Assembly (NCBI GenBank): GCA_003049485.1
Contig: PYST01000548.1
Span: 1-17,442, forward strand
Direction: 5' to 3'
Length of the DNA: 17,442 nucleotides
Origin: Ophioceras dolichostomum
Lineage: Eukaryota; Ascomycota; Sordariomycetes; Magnaporthales; Ophioceraceae
Within the stretch, counting starts at the first letter, position 1, and each line of letters opens with the position of its first letter. This document shows positions 8,807 through 16,111 of this stretch, one piece after another. The notes below the pieces were generated by a model, which was not told the DNA's origin, ran no database searches, and saw only the letters and a list, made by a program, of their open reading frames with translations. The position numbers and the translations under genes were made by a program.

Positions 8807-10143
8807 TCATCTAAACCGCTTCGCAGCCTCAGAAAAGCTCATCCCCCCCTTAATAGCCTCCGCCATCTTCGCGTCGGCAGCCACCTGCCTCGCCATCAGG
8901 GGCAGCGCCTGCTCGGCCAGGCCGCGGGGCAGTACCACGACGCCGTTGACGTCCCCGACGATGTAGTCGCCCGGGTTGACGGTCATGCCCGGCTGCTCGT
9001 CCGACTGGAGGTCGACGGGCACGTTGACGGCCGCCACCTTCAGGAGCTCGGCGGGCGGGGCGGTGCCGACGTCGCGGGCGAAGATCTGGGGATGGGGTCG
9101 GGGCGGGCCATTGAGTCGGTCAGGAAGTCAGGAAGTCAACCACCGTACGTTGACGGGTAGGTGGCTAGTAGGGGTACATAGGCAGGTAGGTACCTACATA
9201 AGGTAGGTAGTTGGTGGTGGTGAAGGGCCAGAGGGAGGGAGGGGGAGTGGGGAAACGGGATTGCATGAAGGGGAGGGGAATGGAGAAAGATACGGCGGCG
9301 ATTTGAGAGCATTCTATACCGGGTAGTTGAGATCTCGTTGCTCCTGCACGTCCCTGAACCGACCGTCGATGACGGACCCGACGGCGCCGGAGGCGATGGC
9401 GCGGGTCGACATGAGGCCGCCGTAGACGGCGTTGGGGGTCTTGGCTGGGCAGGAGACGAAGACCACGGCTCCTAGTGGGACGGAGTCGATCTATTTCGTT
9501 TTTGGTCGGCCAGTCAGTCAGTCGGTCAGGCAGTCAATCACTTAGTATTGCCTCACCTGAGGGGGGAGCGCGAGCGAGGAATGATGACTCGCTTGCTCGC
9601 CTCTCTTGGGAAAAGGGTGTGAAAAAAAAATCGACTTACATAGTGAGACGGATGCTTTGGAGCCGGGTCGTCGTTGGAGACATACTTGACCGTGTACGCC
9701 GGCCCGACCATCTTGGTTGGCCCGTCCTGCCGCTGAGGGGACCACATCGTGAGGCCGGAGAGGAAGCCGCCGTTTCGGAACTTGAGCTTGCAGAGCGCGT
9801 CCGAGACGTCACATCTTTTTATTGTGATGTATCCATTGGAAGGTGAGTGAGTGAGTGAGAGGACAATTAAACAGACAATAAGACGTCCACGATACCGGGG
9901 AAAGAGCATGCATGGGCGGCTGGTTGGTTCTCACGTCGTGTAGTCATGCAGGGCCTTGACGATGGGGTCCTCTTCGGCGACGGTGGCGGATGCCTGTGAT
10001 GTCATGGTGGAGGATGCGCGGGCAGCTTGAGCTTGGGCTTGAAACCTAAATTGAGAACAGTACCGCTGGAGTGGTGCTGCTGCTGTTCGGGAAGTGGCAG
10101 AAAATGCGCGAGTCTCTGGCCTGAGGAATCTTACAACAAACAT
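8807..10143 (-). CDS. RraA-like aldolase/decarboxylase, probably mitochondrial
   Basis: Four exons (10143-9935, 9814-9640, 9490-9320, 9085-8807) give 277 residues. The body matches the RraA-like/HMG aldolase fold: CDVSDALCKLKFRNGG (about 71-86), LTMWSPQRQDGPTKMVGPAY, VPLGAVVFVS, a glycine motif (VYGGLMS), and IDGRFRDVQE, whose Arg-Asp pair corresponds to the family's catalytic/metal-binding RD. Such enzymes cleave 4-hydroxy-4-methyl-2-oxoglutarate-type substrates or decarboxylate oxaloacetate using a divalent metal; which applies here is unknown. The N-terminus is basic and hydroxylated with no acidic residues except E10, and contains RAFSATSR, a typical fungal presequence cleavage motif (R-x-F|S). 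A second ATG (Met47, CCACCATGA) would give a 231-residue form close to the usual length. Introns: 9934-9815 (AAG acceptor, the only AG nearby), 9639-9491, 9319-9086. Confidence 0.87.
9086..9319 (-). other. Repeat-containing intron 3 of the RraA-like gene
   Basis: At 234 nt it is the longest intron in the gene (GTATAG donor, CCCCAG acceptor, phase 0). It contains a dense cluster of TAGGTA/TACCTA units at 9155-9212, the same motif seen in several intergenic regions, together with a G-rich stretch at 9215-9280. Confidence 0.7.
9503..9540. repeat. CAGT-type simple repeat in RraA-like intron 2
   Basis: The stretch reads as imperfect copies of GTCA/GTCGGTCA units. A similar GTGA run lies at 9843-9859 inside intron 1. 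Both are non-coding and probably slippage-derived. Confidence 0.6.
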
Positions 10144-10183
10144 TTTATAAGCTAGGTACCTATCTATGAATAATTATCATCTA
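10144..10183 (-). promoter_or_regulatory. TATAAA next to the RraA-like start codon, with a short upstream ORF
   Basis: On the minus strand the sequence before the first ATG reads CTTATAAA-ATG, so a TATA-like box abuts the start codon. An upstream ATG at 10180 opens a six-codon frame that ends at TAG (10160). If the TATAAA works as a TATA box, initiation would fall downstream of the first ATG, favouring Met47. Transcripts starting further upstream would carry the uORF. This is inference from sequence alone. Confidence 0.35.
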
Positions 10184-10922
10184 GTGAAGGCGTTTGCGAG
10201 AACCATTGCCTCTCCCGCCACACGGGCGGCGCCGTTCGGCAGTCGTCCAGCATCAATGCGGGTCCAGCTGTCGAACGGTGGAGAACCGCATGTGAACCGG
10301 CCCGACGGAAGCTCCAGTGGCTAACATACGGGGAAAATTCTGTCTTTCTATCACACCTATCTAGGTAGTTAGCCAGGATCACTGTTGATACTTTAGCTTA
10401 AGTCATCTCATCTCATTCGTGGTGGTGATGTTGGGATGATATTTGCGTCTATCAAAACTACACCCCCGCTAGGAGCCAAGTGAACATCAAAGAGAACAAA
10501 TGAAACCGACTCTCTCTCTCGACCACCATCAGATCGCCGTCACATACCCTGCGTGCGTAAAAATAACAAAAAGAGACCCATACCCCGAGAAACGCTTGTG
10601 ATGTAAGAGAGGCATGATACATTGGTGTGTGTCTTTATGTGTCTTTTCATGATAAGTCTTGTCTTCCGTTACTTCGCTCCTTCCCTTTCGCTTCCCGAAA
10701 CGCCGTTGTCCTAACATGGTATCTTTGCGCATTTGCCCTACTGGGGAAAGTTATTGAAAGAAGATGATAAGAAATCGTCGTAAAATAAACAGAAAGAAAA
10801 CAAGAAGCAAGGGCGGAAGGTGTGTTGAGAAGAACGAATGTGGTGAAAATTGTGGGTTGTAGAATGTTAAAGTGAATGCTGGCGACAATCTTTTGCTTTT
10901 TGTTCGTTTCCTTTTTTTATTC
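10144..10922. other. Intergenic region: RraA-like promoter and Clr5/ankyrin gene 3' end
   Basis: About 780 bp without a credible gene. Near the RraA-like start the motif GCTAGGTACC (10151-10160) and TATCTAGGTAGTTAG (10360-10374) occur. The part from 10740 to 10922 is A/T-rich and lies just after the stop codon of the Clr5/ankyrin gene, so it probably holds that gene's 3' UTR and poly(A) site. Confidence 0.5.
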
Positions 10923-13396
10923 TCACATGGCGAAGCTGAACTCCTGCTTGATCTTCGGACTAGGTGTCTGGAGTATTGTGGTAGTGGCACTGCCACCAGC
11001 AGGCCAAGCAGCCGCAGCACCAGCAGCACCAGCAGCACCAGCAGCACCAGCGGCACCAGCAGGACGACGAATGCACCACTCGTCGACGACGCTGGGGCTC
11101 TGCGAGATCTCGCCTCCCCAGTCCTCCTTGTACCTCCCCGTGAGCAGCACCCTGCACGCCTCGAGCCTGCCGTAGAGGTTGACATTGTCCGCGGCGCGCG
11201 AGCAGTGCTCGTCGATGATCTGCAGCACCCCCCTGCCGCTGACGTCGCGGGCGTGCACGTTGGCGCCCCTCTCCAGGAGGGCCTTGAGCGCCGTCTTGCG
11301 GCCGAGCCTGGCGGCCAACAGCAGGGCCGTCTCCCCCTGCCGGTTGCGCGCCTCGATGCGCGCGCCCGAGTCGAGCAGCGTGTTGAGGATGCTGACCAGG
11401 TTCTTGTGCCGGTCCTCGTCGTGGTCGGTGATCTTGTCGACGAAGGCCATGAGCACCGTGTTGCCGCTCGCGTCGTAGTGGTTCACGTCGATCCCCGGGC
11501 TGGTGAGCAGGCCCTGGAGCAGGCGGAGGCGGCGGCCCAGCGGGGTCTCGCTGCCGTTCTCGCCGCTGCCGTTGGGGCTGCCCAGGTCCTTCTGCGCGTA
11601 CTTGCGCTTCGGAGGGCGGCGGGCCGCCAGGGAGGTGGACCGCTCCTGCAGCGTGTCGCTCTCGAGGATGACCTCGGCGAGGCAGTGCAGGCCGTTGCGG
11701 CCGCAGGCGTCCTCGATCGAGGAGTTGCTGTGGGCCGCCATGATGGTGCGGAGGAGGCCGGCGTGGTGCTGCGCGAACATGTCCACCACGCCCGTGGGCG
11801 ACGTGGTGCCCGTGGGCGAGTTGAGGACCTCCTCGGGCAAGGGAGAGAGGAGCTGCTCGTGCTTCACCGCGGCCGCGGACAGGGCTCCCTCGCCGGCGGG
11901 CTTGTTCCCGAAGGCGTCGCGACGGGGCAGGACGGCGCGGTCGAAGGTGTTGAGGATGTTCGCGACGGCGCCGTCGTTGGGCACGAAGGACTGCAGGCGG
12001 TGGAAGAAGGTCCGGCCGTAGACGTCGCATAGCGAGAAGATCGTGGGGCAGACCTGGCGGAGCTGGTGGAGGAGCTGCAAGAGCGGCGAGGATTCGTCGA
12101 GGGTGAAGAACCACCACGGGGCCAGCACGTGGAGGAAGGTCTGGCCCGCCGTGTTCTGCGTCAGGAGCTGCTCCTCGGTGCACGCGAGAATCATCTGGTA
12201 CAGCCGGTAGCATTCGAGTTGGGTGGCAAAGAGATGCAGCGGGGTGTTGCCGAACAGGTCTGTAGAGCTGAGCCTCTCCGGAGTGGGGTTGTGCAGTATT
12301 TGCTCGGCGGTCTCTGAGAGCTGGCCGTCTGGGCCTTGTACCCAAAACTCTTCGATCTGGGAAATGCTCAGGGCGATGTCGCCCCACGTCGTGGGATAGA
12401 ACTTGCAGGTTTGATAGGCGGCGAAGAAGTCGCCTGGCAGGGCATGAGTGACCTCCGACGTGTTCTCCGCAGTGTATATCTCCTTGTCACGGTTAGGCTG
12501 CGGTGTGATGAGGTCTGGCGGGAGCGAACCGGTGCTTTGAGGCCCGTCCGCGCCGCCCTCGGTTCCAATGGTCCACTGGCGGATCAGGAGAGAGACCTGC
12601 TTGGCAAAGTGGTTGGAGGAGACAGACATGCGCTGCTTCAGGTTGCGGATGCTCGGCGTGCTTGCCGTGGTGGACGCGGAGAACATGGTGCTGCTCTGGT
12701 TCAGGCGTTGGGGCGTGAACATGGACGGAGAGAATGCGGTTCCCTCGACGGCCGACGTCGGCGGGGTGCCGTAATAAGCACTTCCCTCCGACCATGGGCC
12801 GGTGCTGATGTTGCCCGGAGAGCGGCTGCTGCTTCCGACTGGCGACGACGGCGACGCGACGTCGAGGTGTCTTGACGGCTCTGAGTAGTTATGGAAGCTC
12901 AGAGCCTCGTCGGGCCTCTCCGTCACGGCGGAGCCTGGGCAGCTCGGGGACGTGGCATCCGACTTTGCTCTTCGTCGACTGTTGGACGCCGACAGGCCAC
13001 CGATCCTTGCGTTCATCTCCTCAGTTCCCTCGGGTCGGAGGTAGCGTGGGTCATGACCCAACATGTTGTGCAGCGTCTTCTGGGCCGAATTTCGGCTGGA
13101 GGGCGAAGGCAGACAGCAGTGTCAGCGTTTAGTTGTTGGCGATATGTCTGCCGGGTCACGGGTCCTGGGTCTTGGGGATTCAAGGTCCAAAGTTCCAAGA
13201 AAAATTTCAATTGGACGTACCCAGGCTTGAAGACACCATCCTCCAGAACTTTGATGATCTTCTCGATTGGCAAGGTCGTGTACATGTACAGCCTTGCCAG
13301 CTTCCTCGAGCGAGATTCGGTCCATTGCGGTGGGCGACCGATCTTGGCCGCTGGTGGTGATGAATTGCTGCCGGGCTCTATCGGGGATTGCATCAT
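10923..13396 (-). CDS. Clr5-like domain plus ankyrin-repeat protein, probably nuclear
   Basis: Two exons, 13396-13221 and 13095-10923 (intron 13220-13096, GTACGT donor, CTCCAG acceptor, phase 2), give 782 residues from the first of two adjacent Met codons. Residues 23-85 (PPQWTESRSRKLARLY, then KIIKVLEDGVFKPGRNSAQK and DPRYLRP) resemble the N-terminal Clr5 domain of fungal proteins. Residues 86-330 are Ser/Pro/Thr-rich and look disordered. Ankyrin-like units follow: DLFGNTPLHLFA (338-349), NTAGQTFLHVLA (373-384), DVYGRTFFHRL (416-426), DACGRNGLHCLAEVIL (521-536), DASGNTVLMAF (600-610), and the clearest, NRQGETALLLAARLGRKTAL (about 643-662). A basic stretch RRPPKRKY (551-558) could be a nuclear signal. 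The tail has a Gly-Ala-Ala repeat and an IKQE sumoylation-type motif (774-777). A regulatory or chromatin role is plausible; the target is unknown. The Clr5 assignment is moderate; ankyrin is firmer. Confidence 0.82.
11011..11070 (-). repeat. 9-bp repeat encoding Gly-Ala-Ala units
   Basis: The plus strand shows repeated AGCAGCACC units, which on the minus strand encode about five GAA tripeptides near the C-terminus of the Clr5/ankyrin protein. The near-identical codons suggest recent slippage and possible length variation between strains. Confidence 0.8.
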
Positions 13397-14792
13397 CGGG
13401 AGGGAAAAGCTGGCTGGGCCTGAAGCCTGAAAAGACGGCGGACGGCACGCACGTTTGCCCTTGCTGACGACAGTTGGTGGGTGGTGGAGGGGTTCAAGCA
13501 GCTGGGGTGCTCGCACCAGGGCTTTGGACGCCACAAAAGGAGTCTGGAAGCTGCTGGCTTATCAAGGGTCTGGGAGACCAGTGGCTTAAATAAGGGGACG
13601 ATAATCAGGGTTGAAAAGTACCTACCTACCCGTGAGCACTGTACCGCAGATCCGGAGCGAGAGAGAGAGCGCGCAAAGGTGAGAGAGAGAGATCCATTCT
13701 GGCTGTCTGTGAGGGGTGAGAAACAGACTGACGGATGACCAGCTGAGGCGCAGGCGTGCAGGCACAAGGCTACGGACTCTACGGACGGGCGAATGCTTAG
13801 TAGGGAGAACAGGGCTTGAGGGCCAAGCTTTGGGGGAAGGGTGGGATGGCGCAGCATCGACTGGCATCGACTGGCATCCACTTGCGGCGGCAAAAGTGTT
13901 GGCAGTTAGCACCAGCCCAGCCCATTGTGGGGCGGCAGGTCCAGGCATCAGGGCCCCTCCCGCATCCGAATTTCACGATCCATCATCTCGTCCTCCTGAG
14001 GCATGAGACATGAGGCATTCAGGCGGGCTTTCAAGTTCCATATTTCATAAACATCGCTGCGAGATTATTAGTACGAATCAATACTCAGTTGATTAGCAGA
14101 TGAGCAAGGTCGGTAATCTCAGCAAGTCCCGACCGACCAGGAGCGTGCTGTCTCAACACAAAAAAAAAAAAAAAATAGGCTCTCCCAATGGTCAGACTGT
14201 CTGTCTTTGCTTTCATCCCGTCGCCGCCCAGGGGACACACGCATTTCCGTCAAGTTGCTTTACAGGAAGGGAAATCCCGCCATCGATGTGCCCAAACAAA
14301 CTCAGTGAGGAATGTGCCATCGAGCCATCTCACACGTTCACCCCGATCACCCCGCTGAGAACGTGGGCGGCGTGGGCTCAATTTTCACGAGCAGAACATG
14401 GGGACAAGGGGGCAGGGATCTTTTTCGCGAGGTGGGCAACACATCCCTGCACAGCCCAGCAAGTGTAAAAAGGCGGGAGCGGGGCGGGCGCTGATCATTC
14501 TGTGAGGGGACCGCTGAGATGAGGGGCAGAAGTTGAGGGCTGGAGCGCTGGTGGGATGCTGAGGAGGGAGAACAGCTTCTGACTGGCTCACCACAGGGCC
14601 AGTCCACAGTCCACAGCGCACCGTGCAGTCGGGGCTTTCACCAGGGCTCTTTCATCCGCCCGCGATGGAATGTGAGTGGCGGCCAATAGGCACAAAGGGG
14701 ATTTTTCTACTTCTGTGCCCTTTTTTTTTTTGGTTTCTTTCGTTTTCGTCTCGGCCTCGTTTCTCATTCCTCCGGACACGATGCCGCCGGGC

Positions 14793-14809
14793 TACCTAGG
14801 TACCTAGGC
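14793..14809. repeat. Palindromic CCTAGGTACCTAGG motif
   Basis: CTACCTAGGTACCTAGG contains a perfect 14-bp palindrome, the longest example in the window of a motif that recurs at 2753-2767, 8427-8438, 8616-8649, 9155-9212, 10151-10160, 13619-13631 and 15190-15219. Confidence 0.75.
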
Positions 14810-14823
14810 AGCTAGCCATATTC

Positions 14824-14851
14824 AGAGAAAGAGAGAGAGAGAGAGAGAGAG
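14824..14851. repeat. (GA)n microsatellite
   Basis: An almost pure AG/GA run of about 28 bp, uninterrupted from 14831 to 14851. GA tracts in fungal promoters can exclude nucleosomes, but no function is shown here. Confidence 0.9.
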
Positions 14852-15389
14852 CCAGAACCAACGCAAGCCACCCTATCATGTTTCACGATGCGCCATTATG
14901 CTGTGTTCACGGAATGTTTCTTGTCCGTTTGTTTTCCCGAGAGAGAAGTGCAGCCCATGCTCCAGGTACCTTCCTTGCCTAGCATCTTGTGCGTCGTTAG
15001 ATCTCACTAAGGTGATTTGGCAGGCCGATTCGGTGGGGCCAGGCCTCCCACAGGACCAATGTGAAGCAAGTCAGGCCAGGCCTGGTTTCCCCGTGACCCC
15101 GGAGCCTCATGGCGCAGCGGAAGAAGAACGGGAGAACGGTTCTTCCAGGGTCGGCACTCCGTAGCTTACATGTAATTCATTATTAGTGGTCCTAGGTAAG
15201 TAGGTACGTAGGTACTTACAGCACTTGGTTGCTCGGGGACTGTTCGATGTTGATATTTGTATCACAATTTATTACTTTGCGCCATTCTCCCGGTATGAAT
15301 TACACCACAGAGCACGATCCGCCAGTGCCGGTTGCAAAATACTTCCATGGACTATGTCTACGGTTAACGCAATACATATACGAGGCACG

Positions 15390-15515
15390 TTACCGGTTGT
15401 GGAGGGGGAAACATGCCCAAGGTCTAGACTGATTGTTGCTTAGTGGTTGTGTGAACTCTGTTACCTGGCTACAGAAAATGCTAGGAAGTAACATAGAAAA
15501 AGGATGTGTACGGCG
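15390..15515. repeat. Direct repeat copy A (possible degenerate repeat element)
   Basis: This stretch aligns with 15835-15977. Shared segments are TTGTGGAGGGGGAAACATGC (copy B has TTGTGGAAGGAAAAATATGC), CCCAAGG, a middle block around GAACT...TGG...GCTAG, and a closing AGAAAAAGGATGTGTACGGCG-like block. Copy A is shorter by gaps in the middle. It is followed by short internal repeats of ACAGGCC/ACAGGCT (15521-15548). Confidence 0.6.
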
Positions 15516-15834
15516 GGTGTACAGGCCACAGGCCAAAGGCTACAGGCTGTCCGGGAGCAACAAGCGGCCTCTGTCCCCAGGCCACGCACAGGGGGAAAAA
15601 AAAATTATAATATTCCCTTTTGCCAAACAGTCCTCCGAATGGCCGTCCTCCTCTCCCGAATTTCCTGCTTGCTTGGCCCTCCAAAGGACACTCCAGACTT
15701 CCGACGCGGCAGGACGGCCGGGGAGTCCGCCGCACCCAAGCTTCCAAAGAGGAACGAAGCCATTCGGAAAAGCGATTGATAAAAGGTAGAAAATAATAGT
15801 AGCAAAGATTATTGATGACCGACTCCCTGCAGTG
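15516..15834. other. Spacer between the direct repeats with an imperfect inverted repeat
   Basis: No gene was recognised. TCCGAATGGC (about 15635) and its reverse complement GCCATTCGGA (about 15759) form the core of an imperfect inverted repeat of about 20 bp, with a loop of roughly 110 bp. There is also an A-rich run at 15597-15610. ORFs on either strand show no domain. Confidence 0.4.
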
Positions 15835-15977
15835 GGTACCATTGTGGAAGGAAAAATATGCCCAAGGGCTGGATCGAGTGTGGTAGATAGTATGCTTGGA
15901 GACTGTAGGAACTGTGCCACTTGGCCAAAGCGGAAGTGCTAGATAGGACAAAACGTAGAAAAGGGATGTGTGCGGCG
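15835..15977. repeat. Direct repeat copy B (possible degenerate repeat element)
   Basis: This is the second copy, in the same orientation and about 445 bp from copy A. Many differences from copy A are G/A or C/T transitions. The closing block runs into a hairpin at 15969-15990, where TGTGCGGC and GCCGCACA flank a 6-nt loop. The pair could be old LTR remnants or a duplicated intergenic segment; no transposon protein lies between them. Confidence 0.6.
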
Positions 15978-16111
15978 CCCAGGCCGCACAGGAGTTAAGT
16001 CCGCCCAAGTCTTGTCATCCCGCGGCGAACACCGTCTAGACCAGCGGCGTGGCCCGAGTGCTACTTGGGAACGGCCTCGGCAGACGGATTACCGATGCCG
16101 TTTTGCACCTC

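Larger units (their letters stand above)
13397..15389. other. Long intergenic region upstream of the Clr5/ankyrin gene
   Basis: About 2 kb without a supported gene. It contains AG-rich runs at 13656-13692, a 10-bp tandem repeat CATCGACTGG (13855-13880), poly-A (14160-14175), poly-T (14721-14731), two AGGGG motifs at 14505-14509 and 14522-14526 that resemble stress-response elements, and a CCAAT sequence near 14691. The short ORFs on both strands lack domains or codon bias. Part of it is likely the promoter and leader of the Clr5/ankyrin gene. Confidence 0.5.

Noticed and set aside
10872..12032. 386-residue plus-strand ORF antisense to the Clr5/ankyrin gene
   Set aside because: Composition (Val/Ala/Leu/Arg/Glu-rich, no domain) matches the complement of GC-rich minus-strand codons; the minus strand encodes ankyrin units there.
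10960..12387. 475-residue minus-strand ORF in another frame of the Clr5/ankyrin exon
   Set aside because: Arg/Pro/Ala shadow frame without any recognisable domain.
15481..16008. 175-residue minus-strand ORF across the direct repeats
   Set aside because: It repeats a short pattern at both ends only because the DNA is duplicated; no coding bias or domain.
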